Part shown: positions 1 through 9,723 of the stretch, piece after piece
Position numbering within the stretch: the stretch's first letter is position 1
Layout: each line of letters starts with the position of its first letter
Assembly: GCA_947503305.1 (NCBI GenBank)
Contig: CANNDF010000004.1
Location: 62,001-126,000 of the forward strand
Length of the DNA: 64,000 bases
Source: an uncultured Dokdonia sp.
GTDB taxonomy: Bacteria > Bacteroidota > Bacteroidia > Flavobacteriales > Flavobacteriaceae
Direction: 5' to 3'
Program-made: the position numbers and the translations under genes
Notes under the pieces: model-generated
The model's database searches: none
Seen by the model: the letters and a program-made list of their open reading frames with translations, nothing else
Told to the model about the DNA's origin: nothing

Positions 1-38
1 GAGCCAAAAAAATAATAATAGATATACACAATCTACTT

Positions 39-68
39 AAAACCCTCGCATATAGCGAGGGTTTTTTT
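39..68 (+). terminator. Rho-independent terminator of an upstream gene
   Basis: A 7 bp stem CCCTCGC/GCGAGGG (43-49 with 55-61), extended by A-T pairs, is followed by a run of seven T. It would end a plus-strand gene lying left of the window. The first 15 bases can be read as three codons and a TAA, which may be the tail of that gene, but this is too short to assert. Confidence 0.75.
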
Positions 69-267
69 ATGATTTACAATTTTAGATATTAATAAAATGC
101 AGTAATATTATTATAACATATTGCAAATTAAGTGATTGAATTTATTTTTTTGTATGTATTTATTTGCAAAATCATTATTTTTTTAAAAAAATATATGTAT
201 TTTGTCGGACTTTTAAGCTTTTTGTCGATGAAATTGTAAATCCTAACTCTATTAAACATACCGAAAA

Positions 268-3200
268 ATGAAGCAAATTACTTTCTTGTGTATTCTATTG
301 TTTACAATAAGTACACTCTTTGCACAAAAAAGGCCAGCTGGCAGTCAACCAACGCCTCAATCACAAATCAACTTACCAGATGGTTTTTTTGATACAGAAC
401 AAAAAACATCATCATCTACTCCATCAGATAGAGTAGAAGTCCGTTCATTGTTATCTTCTATGGTAACTCAAAATCTTTTAACAGATCAGGATACTGATTA
501 TGTTATTACTAGTGAGCATACGAGTAGTATAAGCGGTATTCATCATGTGTATTACCGTCAGGCTATTAATGGAATTGAAATACAAGGAACTGAATCAAGT
601 GTTCATCTAAAGAGTGATGGTTCACTTTTTAGATCTACAGATAGAAATCTTATTAAAAATATTTCTAGCAAAGTAAAGAGCAACGGAGGTTCAATGACTG
701 CATCTCAGGCTATACAAGGGATCACTAGTCAAAAGAATTATAAATCACCCTCAAATCTCAAGGAAGATCTATCTGCACGCGTACCTGGGTATAAGGTATA
801 CACGGATTATAGTATTGCTAGTGGAGAAATACTAGTAAAAGAAGCCTATTATGTATTGTCGGATGGAATGATTACCAAAGCATGGGAAGTGATTTTTCCA
901 GAAAAAACATCACCATCTGTATGGAGCTATTGGATAGATTCCAGTACAGGAGAAATTATAGATTCATTTGACCTTACAGTCTCATGTAACATTATGGGAG
1001 CGCATGATCATACCCATGCTGGTGAACATACAAATAAATTTGTAACAATAGAAGATGATAATTGTGAGGAACTTATAGTAGAAGCACCACTTTCTAGTCC
1101 ATCAGTAGATGATATGACTTTTATGGACGGTACTTATAGAGTATATGCATTACCATTGGAGAGTCCATTTTTTGGTAATCGTACGTTAGTTACAAATCCT
1201 GCAGATGCTACAGCATCTCCTTTTGGATGGCATGATACCAATGGAGCGGCAGGTGCTGAGTTTACCATTACAAGAGGTAATAACACCCATACCTATGATG
1301 ATATAGCAAATAATAATGATCTTCCAGGGGATACAAACCCTTCAAGTGATATTCCAGGCACAAGTCCGGATGGGGGTGCATCTCTTACGTTTGATTATGC
1401 GTTTGATCTAACTGCTTTTGATGCGGCTTCTGGGTTTACATTACCCCGTTTTAATACAAGTAATAGATCATTAAATGCAGCTACTACAAATACTTTTTAT
1501 TGGACGAATATTATTCATGATATAGCTTATCAGTATGGATTTGATGAAGCCAGTGGAAATTTTCAAGAAAATAACTATGGAAATGGTGGTTCTGGAAGTG
1601 ATAGTGTGAATGCTGAGGTTCAAGATGGAGGAAGTACCTGTAATGCCAACTTTTTTACACTTCCCGATGGAACTAATGCAAGAATGCAAATGTATGTATG
1701 TGATATTGCAACTCCAGGGTACGACGGAGATTATGATAACTTAGTGATTGTACATGAATATGCACATGGTATTTCTACACGTTTGACAGGAGGTGCTGCA
1801 AATTCAGGATCCTTGAATAATGCAGAACAAATGGGAGAAGGATGGAGTGATTTTTATGGCTATATGCTTACCATGGATGGGTCTAATTTTGATCAGGATA
1901 GAGCTGTAGGTACGTTCCTTTTTGGAGGTAGTATTTTAGGAGGGATTAATGGTCCAGGAATACGAGATGCATTATATACAGCCGATAGAAATGTAGCTGG
2001 AGCAAATCAATTTGTACATACATCTATTAATATTCTTCCGGGAAATGCAACACCAAATCCTAATAATATACCACATTCTTGGGGTCAAGTATGGGCTACT
2101 TTTTTATATGACCTTGCTCAAAATCTTATTGATGAACATGGTTTTGATGCAGACCTATATAGTGGAACAGGAGGAAATAATATAGCACTGGCTCTCGTAA
2201 CTGAGGGGCTTAAATTACAGCCTTCTAGTCCAGGTTTTGTAGATGGTAGGGATGCAATCCTTGCGGCAGATGAAGCCTTGTATAATGGAGCAAACCAGTG
2301 TATAATCTGGGAGACTTTTGCAAATCGTGGTTTAGGATTTAGCGCTACTCAAGGATCTTCTAATGACAGAACTGATAACACCGATGCTTTTGATGTACCA
2401 CCTATTACTCTAGCCATTACAAATACAAATTTATGCTTAGCTAGTGGTATGACTTCTTTAAGTGGAGGTGTAATTTCAGGCGGTACATATAGCGGTCCTG
2501 GTGTTACAGATGATGGAAATGGTTCTACATTTACGTTTGACCCTGTGACAGCAGGAATAGGAGTACATACAATTACCTATAATGCCACAGATTGTGATGG
2601 TGTAATGAATTCTGATACAGATACTATTACGGTGACAGAAATTCTACCAGAGATTTCTGCTTGTCCAGATGTTACCATTGCATTAGGTGTAGATGGAACA
2701 GCAATTTACGATCCTTTTGAAGGAGGTTTGGATGTCGATATGGTAGGAGGAAATAATGGAAGTGGTTCACAAGGATTTACCATATTTTTTGTTCCAGGAG
2801 CTTCTATTACAGAAACAACAACGGTTTCTTTTGATTGGGAAATCATTACGGCAGGTACAGATTTACCTGCATTTGATTCTTTTGGATATGTTATTGGGAC
2901 TACAGTATTTACAATTTCCCCTGATGTAGCTGCTACTGAAAACGGAACTTTTAGTATTGAGGTCCCTGCGGGGCAGAATTTTGGTTTTGCAATCATTACT
3001 GCCGATAATACTTTTGGAGCAGCTACAGCGACGGTAAGTAATTTTTCTCCTGGATATAGTGGCCAATTTGCAACTGCTAACTGGCAACTATCTAATCAAA
3101 CAGCAGATGGAAGTGCTAATTTTTCTGGAACTCCAACACCTTCTCTAGTTTCTTGTGGAGATATTACAACCAGTTTGAGTCAGAGTGTTTTTACTTGTCA

Positions 3201-5028
3201 GGATTTAGGAACTAATACAGTTACAGTTACGGTTACTGATAGTCTAGGAAATGAAGATACTTGTACTGCGCAAGTAACCGTTACAGGAAATGCTTTAACT
3301 ACAACTGAGTTTATAGGTGGTGCATGGAATAACGGAGACCCTACGGGAACTTCTATGGCTATGATACGCGATGATTATGATAGTTCGGCTCCGGGATTAG
3401 GTGATTTAATTGCTTGTTCTTGTGAAGTAGATGCTGGACGAACAGTTACCATACGTGATGGTAATTCTATGACTATAGCAGGTAATATTGTTAATAATGG
3501 TTCTATTATAGTTGAGAATGAAGGAAGTATTGTACAGATAGATGAAGATGCAGTTACTACAAATGCTGGTACTATTAATATCAGTAAAATAACGCCTACT
3601 ATAGACGATCGTAATTTTGTAGCAATGAGTAGTCCGGTTACAGCAGAGGCTAGAGATAGAGCTTATGGAAATTCTAGAGCTGTTTTTGGAATCATACCTG
3701 CAAATTTTGTTCCTTTTGTGATTGATTTTGGAACCTTTCCAGAGTTTGAATTTTCTGAAAATTTCCTAGATGATGATGGCGATTATTTATCAGAAGCTAC
3801 GGGTAGTGATCCACTTCCTGCAGCAGGTATCGGACAGTTGGTATTTCCTCAACCAGCTCCTAATGTAGGCGATGGTGCATATACGATTACCTATACTCAG
3901 AACCCTACAAATCCAGGAACATTAAATTCAGGAACTATCACAGTACCTATAAATTATAATGGACCTGCTACGGTTAATAACTATAACCTCTTAGGAAACC
4001 CATATGCATCTGCTATAGATGTTACAGCCTTTATAAATGCAAATGATGCAGTTAATGAGGTTTATTATTGGGATCATATTACAAACCCTACATCAACATT
4101 ACCTGGTTTTGGAACTAGTAACTTCTCTATGAATGATATTTCTATGCGAAATGCTATGATGGGTGTAGCTGCTCTTAATGGAGGTACCGCTCCAGGCCAG
4201 TATATGGCTTCTGGACAAGGGTTTGGTATAAAAGCAGACCAAGACGAAATGGGTAGCAATACTCCAGTCGTATTTACAAATAGTATTCGTATCGCAGGAA
4301 ATAATGATGGGTTTAGAAGTTCTATTATTGAAAATAACCTTGATAAGTTATGGTTAAATCTTGAAACCATAAGTTTTGAAGAGGCTGTAGCACAAACAGC
4401 TATCGGATTTACAGAAAATGCGACTCAAGGTTTTGATAAAGGCTATGATAGTCAGAGATTGGGAACATTCCTTTCTTTGTTCACCACTTTAGATTCGGGA
4501 GAATATCTAGCTATACAAGGAAGAGAAGTCTTTGATTCTACTATGGAAATAGGGCTAGGTTTTTCTTCTACTATAGAAGAAGATACACAATATAGTATCA
4601 GTATTGATAGACTAGAAGGGATAAATATGGAAGAAACGCCAGTCTTTTTAATCGATAATTTGCTAAATACAATTATAAATTTAAAAGAAGAGTCATATAC
4701 GTTTACGTCTAATAGAACGATACAACCAGATCGATTTACTATAGTCTTTGAAGAAAGAGAGCTATTAGATGTAGATAGCTTTAACCAAAGTGATATTGCA
4801 CTTTATCCTAACCCAACATCACATCAGGTAACCTTAGCATATGCAGGGCAAAAACAATTGAGAGGCGCTATGATAATTGATGTAAATGGAAAATTAATAC
4901 AAGAAATCGATCTTAAAAGTTTTAATCAAACCCAGCAAATAGACGTCAGTTTACTTGCAAAAGGAATGTATTTTGTACAAGTCATAAGTGATGATAGTAC
5001 AATTGTAAAGAAGTTAATTATTCAATAA
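268..5028 (+). CDS. Secreted M36 (fungalysin-type) metalloprotease with T9SS sorting domain
   Basis: Extracellular zinc endopeptidase of 1586 residues. The leader MKQITFLCIL...LFAQ is a signal peptide. Residues about 45-230 resemble the FTP/propeptide region of M36 enzymes. The catalytic domain carries HEYAHG (H496, E497, H500) and the downstream EGWSD motif (E524), which together supply the zinc ligands and general base. After about residue 710 come Ig/HYR-like segments (one begins ISACPDVTIAL) and other beta-rich repeats. The end (LYPNP at about 1512, closing with KKLIIQ) is a type A T9SS sorting domain, so the protein should be exported and then cleaved or anchored at the cell surface. It is far longer than fungal M36 enzymes because of the C-terminal repeats. 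It stands alone, with terminators on both sides. The family call is firm; the substrate is unknown. Confidence 0.93.
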   Translation: MKQITFLCILLFTISTLFAQKRPAGSQPTPQSQINLPDGFFDTEQKTSSSTPSDRVEVRSLLSSMVTQNLLTDQDTDYVITSEHTSSISGIHHVYYRQAINGIEIQGTESSVHLKSDGSLFRSTDRNLIKNISSKVKSNGGSMTASQAIQGITSQKNYKSPSNLKEDLSARVPGYKVYTDYSIASGEILVKEAYYVLSDGMITKAWEVIFPEKTSPSVWSYWIDSSTGEIIDSFDLTVSCNIMGAHDHTHAGEHTNKFVTIEDDNCEELIVEAPLSSPSVDDMTFMDGTYRVYALPLESPFFGNRTLVTNPADATASPFGWHDTNGAAGAEFTITRGNNTHTYDDIANNNDLPGDTNPSSDIPGTSPDGGASLTFDYAFDLTAFDAASGFTLPRFNTSNRSLNAATTNTFYWTNIIHDIAYQYGFDEASGNFQENNYGNGGSGSDSVNAEVQDGGSTCNANFFTLPDGTNARMQMYVCDIATPGYDGDYDNLVIVHEYAHGISTRLTGGAANSGSLNNAEQMGEGWSDFYGYMLTMDGSNFDQDRAVGTFLFGGSILGGINGPGIRDALYTADRNVAGANQFVHTSINILPGNATPNPNNIPHSWGQVWATFLYDLAQNLIDEHGFDADLYSGTGGNNIALALVTEGLKLQPSSPGFVDGRDAILAADEALYNGANQCIIWETFANRGLGFSATQGSSNDRTDNTDAFDVPPITLAITNTNLCLASGMTSLSGGVISGGTYSGPGVTDDGNGSTFTFDPVTAGIGVHTITYNATDCDGVMNSDTDTITVTEILPEISACPDVTIALGVDGTAIYDPFEGGLDVDMVGGNNGSGSQGFTIFFVPGASITETTTVSFDWEIITAGTDLPAFDSFGYVIGTTVFTISPDVAATENGTFSIEVPAGQNFGFAIITADNTFGAATATVSNFSPGYSGQFATANWQLSNQTADGSANFSGTPTPSLVSCGDITTSLSQSVFTCQDLGTNTVTVTVTDSLGNEDTCTAQVTVTGNALTTTEFIGGAWNNGDPTGTSMAMIRDDYDSSAPGLGDLIACSCEVDAGRTVTIRDGNSMTIAGNIVNNGSIIVENEGSIVQIDEDAVTTNAGTINISKITPTIDDRNFVAMSSPVTAEARDRAYGNSRAVFGIIPANFVPFVIDFGTFPEFEFSENFLDDDGDYLSEATGSDPLPAAGIGQLVFPQPAPNVGDGAYTITYTQNPTNPGTLNSGTITVPINYNGPATVNNYNLLGNPYASAIDVTAFINANDAVNEVYYWDHITNPTSTLPGFGTSNFSMNDISMRNAMMGVAALNGGTAPGQYMASGQGFGIKADQDEMGSNTPVVFTNSIRIAGNNDGFRSSIIENNLDKLWLNLETISFEEAVAQTAIGFTENATQGFDKGYDSQRLGTFLSLFTTLDSGEYLAIQGREVFDSTMEIGLGFSSTIEEDTQYSISIDRLEGINMEETPVFLIDNLLNTIINLKEESYTFTSNRTIQPDRFTIVFEERELLDVDSFNQSDIALYPNPTSHQVTLAYAGQKQLRGAMIIDVNGKLIQEIDLKSFNQTQQIDVSLLAKGMYFVQVISDDSTIVKKLIIQ

Positions 5029-5052
5029 GATTTAATACATCTATCTATACTC

Positions 5053-5086
5053 AAAAGAAGTTGTTGTAAAAGGCAACTTCTTTTTT
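5053..5086 (+). terminator. Terminator of the M36 protease gene
   Basis: An 11 bp stem AAAAGAAGTTG/CAACTTCTTTT around a 10-base loop runs into a T tract, 25 bases after the protease stop codon. Confidence 0.8.
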
Positions 5087-5156
5087 ATGACTAATTTTTA
5101 CAGTAGTTTTAATAAAGGATTCACATTAATTTAGAATATTTTGTTGTGAGAACTTT

Positions 5157-5164
5157 TACATTTG
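5157..5164 (+). promoter_or_regulatory. TAnnTTTG -10-like box immediately before an ATG
   Basis: TACATTTG matches the Bacteroidota -7/-10 consensus exactly and ends only four bases before the ATG at 5169. No TTTG lies at the usual 19-21 bp upstream. If the box is used, the mRNA would start at or next to the ATG, so it would be leaderless or nearly so. Confidence 0.4.
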
Positions 5165-5168
5165 ATAC

Positions 5169-5729
5169 ATGAAAGAATTCTTGTCTAAAATACATAAGGT
5201 AGATGATGAGATATTGACACATTATATCTCACATTGGTCAGAATATGTTGTCCCCAAAAAAACCATTATGACTGCTCCTGGGGAGACAGAACGATATTGG
5301 TATTATGTGCAGGATGGGTTACAAAAGTCATATTACTTCAATGAGGGTAAACAGCATATAATTGCATTTACATATACTCCTTCTTTTAGTGGTATTCCAG
5401 AATCTTTTTTTACTCAGACTCCATCAAAGTATTTTTTAGAAACAATTACAGATAGTAGGTTTTTAAGGATCTCTTTTGAAAAACATCAACAGTTGATGCA
5501 TGAACATAGACAGATTGAAACGTTATTCCGTATTGGTACTGAACGTATTCTTATAGGTGTATTGGAACGTTATTATGAACTCATGGCTTTTGATATAGAA
5601 ACTCGTTTTAAAAATTTTGTAACGCGCAGTCCACATTTATTAAAAATTCTTTCTCAAAAAGATCTTTCTTCATATTTACGGATAGACGCTACTAATTTTA
5701 GTAAGCTTATTAATAATGTTCGTATTTGA
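5169..5729 (+). CDS. Crp/Fnr-family transcriptional regulator
   Basis: 186 residues. Residues about 20-115 form a cyclic-nucleotide-binding-type beta roll (PGETERYWYYVQDGLQKSYY...AFTYTPSFSGIPESFF). The C-terminal 30 residues hold a short helix-turn-helix (LSQKDLSSYLRIDATNFSKL), as is common for the small Crp-like regulators of Bacteroidota. The effector cannot be inferred because the residues that contact cAMP in Crp are not recognisable. The HTH is close to the C-terminus, which fits this subfamily. The next gene is on the same strand 84 bp downstream, so the two may be co-transcribed. Confidence 0.85.
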   Translation: MKEFLSKIHKVDDEILTHYISHWSEYVVPKKTIMTAPGETERYWYYVQDGLQKSYYFNEGKQHIIAFTYTPSFSGIPESFFTQTPSKYFLETITDSRFLRISFEKHQQLMHEHRQIETLFRIGTERILIGVLERYYELMAFDIETRFKNFVTRSPHLLKILSQKDLSSYLRIDATNFSKLINNVRI

Positions 5730-5813
5730 ATCTTGGTGTAAACCAATATTTTTTTTTGAATTACTTCTCAACTTTGTATTAAACCTTTTAAGTATACAAT
5801 AGCATTATTATCT

Positions 5814-6368
5814 ATGAAGAATTTTGAAGAACAAATCGATATAAATACAATGGCATTTATGGAGCATTTTGATACATTGTCAAATGAAGAATTACGTTGG
5901 AAACCAGATTCCGATACATGGAGTATTGCTCAAAATATAGAACATCTCATTATCATTAATGAATCTTATTTTCCATTAATATCAAAATTAAGAACGATCC
6001 CTATTGAAGAGGTAGGTGTTACAGATAATATATCTCAAGTTATAGAAACGGGAGCATTTATTTTAAGTGCTGTAGCTCCGGATCGAATCAATAAAATAAA
6101 AACATTTCCAATATGGGTACCTAACTCAAAAGAGATGAGAGGAGATGTATTACATATATTTTCTAACCATCACGATAGGCTTAAAGATGAAATAAAAAAA
6201 TCCGAACAACTCCTTATGCATGGCGCTATTATTACATCTCCTGCAAATGCGACATATACCTATACACTTGCAACTGCTTTTGAGATTATAATTACTCATG
6301 AAAAAAGGCATTTAGAACAGGCAAAAGAAGTGCTAGATAAGTTAAAGGAAACGTCAATTGATAATTAA
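5814..6368 (+). CDS. DinB-fold protein (DinB_2 type)
   Basis: 184 residues, all-helical. It opens with the pattern typical of DinB-like four-helix bundles (LSNEELRWKPDSDTWSIAQNIEHL). A His in NIEHL, one near the middle (SNHHDRL) and one in ITHEKRHLEQ are the likely metal-binding set. Family members include thiol-dependent transferases and damage-associated proteins of unknown activity, so no reaction is assigned. It lies 84 bp after the Crp/Fnr gene and ends at a strong hairpin, so the two genes may form one unit. Confidence 0.8.
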   Translation: MKNFEEQIDINTMAFMEHFDTLSNEELRWKPDSDTWSIAQNIEHLIIINESYFPLISKLRTIPIEEVGVTDNISQVIETGAFILSAVAPDRINKIKTFPIWVPNSKEMRGDVLHIFSNHHDRLKDEIKKSEQLLMHGAIITSPANATYTYTLATAFEIIITHEKRHLEQAKEVLDKLKETSIDN

Positions 6369-6392
6369 TCGTTTTTATGCGCATAAAAATCA

Positions 6393-6424
6393 AAAACCAA
6401 ACCTCTTATATGAGGTTTGGTTTT
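6393..6424. terminator. Bidirectional terminator
   Basis: A perfect 13 bp stem (AAAACCAAACCTC paired with its complement at 6412-6424) around a six-base loop, with A/T tracts on both sides. It separates the plus-strand DinB gene from the minus-strand gene at 6515-6817. Confidence 0.85.
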
Positions 6425-6514
6425 ATTCCTTTGCTATACTATCGCTAGTTCTAGTTTCAAATACCACTTGGATTACAAATCACTCACAATTATTAACCAA
6501 GTATTTTGAGTGTG

Positions 6515-6817
6515 TTAGAAATAACATAGGACTCCGGAATCATTAACATTTATGGAGCGTCCCTCTGGACAAGAACAAAATCTTGTAACGTTTTTTCCAT
6601 CAGGGGAAACTATAGAAACAATAATGGCAAAGGATTTAGGTTTACCAGGACAGGGATCTATAAACGTTGTATTATTTACAGGAATAATCCCTTTATTTTC
6701 TGAATCATTAAGTATACTTTGTACAAGTTCTGTGACATTATAGGCTGGAAGGGTAGGAGATTCAGAGGTATTCCATGAATAAATAGCTGAGTGTACTTTG
6801 TATTTGTAGGCGTTCAT
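6515..6817 (-). CDS. Hypothetical protein, 100 aa
   Basis: I recognise no family. The ATG at 6817 follows an A-rich leader typical of this genome, and the gene ends about 90 bp from a bidirectional terminator, which supports a real minus-strand gene. The protein has no signal peptide or membrane segment. It contains four Cys (in DPCPGK, RFCSCPEG and VLCYF) and a central hydrophobic beta strand (FAIIVSIVSPDG). The 63-codon plus-strand frame across it looks like a shadow. Its neighbour is a LytTR response regulator on the same strand. No function is assigned. Confidence 0.55.
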   Translation of the reverse strand: MNAYKYKVHSAIYSWNTSESPTLPAYNVTELVQSILNDSENKGIIPVNNTTFIDPCPGKPKSFAIIVSIVSPDGKNVTRFCSCPEGRSINVNDSGVLCYF

Positions 6818-7125
6818 ATTTTTTATTTTTAGTTGAGGCAGAAATACATTTAATCTGTAGGTTTATTTCTGACATAAAACTATATAAATACAACACCTGT
6901 TTTTTTAAAAATGGCATAAAACCGTGTTTTTTATGCATAAGATGGGAATACGAATGCATGAGTTTTTTTGTGTATAAATCAATATTGTTTAACTATCTGA
7001 TTTTCAATATTTTGAATTTTATATTCAAAGATAAAATATACCTTGATAGGGTATTATATAAGTATTCCAAGAGCAGGAGTACTTCGTATTGAAGTTATGT
7101 GTAAATTATTATCGAATGGAAAAAG
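6818..7125. other. 308 bp intergenic region, no gene seen
   Basis: AT-rich spacer between the LytTR response regulator and the 100-residue hypothetical gene. I find no convincing ORF, terminator or consensus promoter. The short frames present lack coding character. Confidence 0.5.
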
Positions 7126-7872
7126 TTATTTTAAGGTACGTACTTTTTTTATAATGTTTTTATACGTATCACTTAGAGTGACTTTATGGTTTCCTGAGAG
7201 TATGATAAGATTGTCAGCGGGGATGATCTCCTGAATTTTTTCTGTATTTACAATATAATTTCTATGGGTTCTACAGAACATCTGTTCATCAAGTAGCTTG
7301 AGCATTTTTGTAAGTGATATCAAGATGACAAATTTTTCTTTTTCAGTAATAATATTACAGTATTTTTCCTCAACCTCTATATAAATAATTTCATCGAGAT
7401 TTACTTTCTTTAATGCCTTTCCTTTTTTTATGAATAGATAATCATCACTTATTACGGTATCTTCTTCATCGCCTAGAAAAACATCTGTTTGGGCATAAAA
7501 TTTTTCTATAGCCATCTCCATCGCATATAGAATTTCCAGTTCATTAAAGGGCTTTAACAGGTAACTAAAGGGTTGTGTTAATTTTGCTCTTTCAAAAATT
7601 TGACGATCTGTGGAACTAGTCAAAAAAACAAAAGGCTTTACGGCATTAGGCACAATATTAATCGTTTCTGCAAAATAGATACCATCTGGAGAACCATTTA
7701 AAAAAATGTCTACTATAACTATATCTGGTTTTGTACTATAAAATAACTCCAGTGCATCTTTAAAGTTTGTAGCAACGCCTAGTATAGAATAATGATGTGC
7801 TTTTAATACCTTTACTAAGGCATCACTCTCACTAGGAGTATCTTCTATAATGAGGACATTAATTGTATCCAT
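7126..7872 (-). CDS. LytTR-family response regulator
   Basis: 248 residues. An N-terminal receiver domain (residues 1-about 125) has the acidic pair in LIIEDT, phosphoacceptor Asp55 (IVIVDIF), a Thr/Ser in FLTSS and a Lys in LLKPF. The C-terminal LytTR DNA-binding domain (about 145-245) contains IIYIEVEEKYCNI and MFCRTHRNYIVN. It overlaps the end of the sensor-kinase gene by 14 bases, so the two form a coupled two-component pair. The targets are unknown. LytTR proteins bind direct repeats upstream of promoters, but none stands out here. Confidence 0.92.
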   Translation of the reverse strand: MDTINVLIIEDTPSESDALVKVLKAHHYSILGVATNFKDALELFYSTKPDIVIVDIFLNGSPDGIYFAETINIVPNAVKPFVFLTSSTDRQIFERAKLTQPFSYLLKPFNELEILYAMEMAIEKFYAQTDVFLGDEEDTVISDDYLFIKKGKALKKVNLDEIIYIEVEEKYCNIITEKEKFVILISLTKMLKLLDEQMFCRTHRNYIVNTEKIQEIIPADNLIILSGNHKVTLSDTYKNIIKKVRTLK

Positions 7873-9610
7873 TGGGGGATGTTTTAGATAAAGATACGAT
7901 CATTTTGGTCCCTTTTCCTAATTCACTTTCAATAGAAAATTTCCCATGATTTTTTTTGATCATAGATTTACATAATTGCATTCCCAATCCAGTCCCTATA
8001 ATATCTTCATTTTCTTTTTTTGAAAGTAAAACCGAATCTTTAAGAAGCTCTACCCGTGTACTATCTTTCATCCCCATACCAGTATCTTCAACTATTAGAT
8101 CACAATAACTTAGGTCTTTATGTTGGGTATATATTTTAATTTTTCCATCAGTATTAGAAAACTTAATCGCATTATCTATTAAGTTTCTTAAAATTATTTT
8201 TATCGATTCTTGATCTGCAAAAACTTTATCACTTTTGGATACCTTATTTTCAAAATAGATTTGTTTTTCTAACATCAGTGCTTGATAATTATGCGCAACT
8301 TGTTCTACAATAAAATATAAACGCATTTCGGCAATTTCAAAATACGATTGCTTGGTTTGTAATAAAGCCCAGTTTAACAAATTATCTAATAAATTATAGG
8401 CCCCATTTACAATGGCACTATTAGTATGTAAGACGGTATCTATTTTTTTTAAATCTTTAGCTGCTACGGTATCAATTAGTGTCGTATGGCTTGTTTTTAA
8501 TGCATGAACAGAAGACCGTAGATCATGACTTACTATTGAAAAGAGTTTATCTTTAGTTGCATTTAACTCATCCAGAGTCTCTTTTTGTGCTACTATAATC
8601 TTATTGCTTTTAATTTTTTCTTTATAAAAATAGATTCCAGTTCCTAGTAATATTAATAGCACTATTGAAGAATATAATAAACCATTACGTTCGGCTACTT
8701 TTATCTCATTTTCTGCTTGGAGAAGGCTTACTTCTTTTTGTTTTTGTTTTACTGCAAATTGCTTTTCTAGTTGTGCAACTTCATAGATTTTATTTTGATC
8801 GTTTAATGAATCCTTCCATTGTTCGTATTCCTTTCTATAGGTAAGGGATAAAGGGTATTTTTTGCGATTTTCTTCTACAACAGCCATATTAAGAGCTGTC
8901 GTTGTTTTTAATTCTACATCTTTTACCTTTTTTGATAGGTCATAAGCTTTTTGAAAGAAAGGAATCGCTAGCTCATCTTTGTATTGTTCATAATATAAGT
9001 TTGCTATATTTCCATAAGTGCCTATAAGAGAGATAGTATCTTTTTTCTGTTCTTGAAATTGTATGGTTTTTTTTAAGTAGGTCTCGGCCTGATCAAACTC
9101 CCCCAGATACATATAACAAAGACCTATGTTTTCTTCAATATTATTTTTTTCAATGCCTTGAAGTTCGCTGGGACTATAATTTTCAATTTTTTTAAAATAA
9201 TCTAAGGCTTTTTTATATTCATTTTGCTCTAGTGCAATGGTCCCCAGATTCAATTGTGTGTGCTTATAAAATGAAAAATCTTTAGAAATTACAGAAAATT
9301 CTTCCTTTGCCTCTTTAAAAATTTTCTTTTGTTTGAAAGAATATCCTCTAAAAAAATGACAAAAATCTTCTAGTTCTTTGGTGTTTGAAGGAGTGCTTAA
9401 TTGTTGAGTAGTATATACAAGGGTTGAATCCCATTCTTTTTGTAAGAAGAAGGATTGCGCTTTCGCGAAAGCGAACTCATCCTTATAAGGATCACTCATT
9501 TTTTTGATTTGGTCATCAAAATATGTAGTTTCCGTATGTTGTTGCGCATATAGTATGGCTGGGATCATAAAAAAGAACGCTAGTGCCAGGAAGGACGTCT
9601 TAACTCGCAT
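7859..9610 (-). CDS. TPR-containing sensor histidine kinase
   Basis: 583 residues. A signal peptide (ending LYAQ) precedes a periplasmic region of TPR-like helices (about 35-270, with a coiled coil at about 270-300). One membrane helix at about 307-330 is followed by a cytoplasmic kinase. The H-box is SIVSHDLRSS with His362. The ATPase domain has LRNLIDNAIKFS (N box), VEDTGMGM and GTGLGMQLC. It is the partner of the overlapping LytTR regulator gene. Residues near 46 (FAFAKA) are encoded by one of the window's recurrent GCTTTCGCGAAAGC palindromes. The signal sensed is unknown; the periplasmic TPRs suggest a protein or envelope cue (inference). Confidence 0.92.
   Translation of the reverse strand: MRVKTSFLALAFFFMIPAILYAQQHTETTYFDDQIKKMSDPYKDEFAFAKAQSFFLQKEWDSTLVYTTQQLSTPSNTKELEDFCHFFRGYSFKQKKIFKEAKEEFSVISKDFSFYKHTQLNLGTIALEQNEYKKALDYFKKIENYSPSELQGIEKNNIEENIGLCYMYLGEFDQAETYLKKTIQFQEQKKDTISLIGTYGNIANLYYEQYKDELAIPFFQKAYDLSKKVKDVELKTTTALNMAVVEENRKKYPLSLTYRKEYEQWKDSLNDQNKIYEVAQLEKQFAVKQKQKEVSLLQAENEIKVAERNGLLYSSIVLLILLGTGIYFYKEKIKSNKIIVAQKETLDELNATKDKLFSIVSHDLRSSVHALKTSHTTLIDTVAAKDLKKIDTVLHTNSAIVNGAYNLLDNLLNWALLQTKQSYFEIAEMRLYFIVEQVAHNYQALMLEKQIYFENKVSKSDKVFADQESIKIILRNLIDNAIKFSNTDGKIKIYTQHKDLSYCDLIVEDTGMGMKDSTRVELLKDSVLLSKKENEDIIGTGLGMQLCKSMIKKNHGKFSIESELGKGTKMIVSLSKTSPNGYN
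9459..9472. repeat. GCTTTCGCGAAAGC palindrome, copy 1
   Basis: Perfect 14 bp palindrome, extending to 16 bp as CGCTTTCGCGAAAGCG. It lies inside the kinase gene and encodes AFAKA in frame. Confidence 0.9.
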
Positions 9611-9642
9611 ATGCTAATTTTCTAAGCAATGTAAGTATTTTT

Positions 9643-9679
9643 AAAATAAAAAGAGCAGTACGTTAAACGTACTGCTCTT
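9643..9679 (-). terminator. Terminator of the 158-residue hypothetical gene
   Basis: A 14 bp inverted repeat, AAGAGCAGTACGTT and its complement around a single base (9651-9679). On the minus strand it is followed by TTTATTTT. It sits between the hypothetical gene (ends 9724) and the kinase start, so the two are probably separate transcripts. Confidence 0.8.
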
Positions 9680-9723
9680 GGTATATGTAAGTACTCATTA
9701 GTATGAGTTGTGGAATACAAAAA

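Noticed and set aside
163-204. Promoter for the M36 protease gene (TTTG at 163, TATTTTG at 198)
   Set aside because: The spacer is 31 bp and the -10 box is one base short, so it does not fit the consensus.
6358-6546. 62-codon plus-strand frame after the DinB gene
   Set aside because: It reads through a perfect terminator hairpin and has no protein character.
6552-6743. 63-codon plus-strand frame
   Set aside because: Antisense shadow of the minus-strand hypothetical gene at 6515-6817, which has the better start and terminator context.
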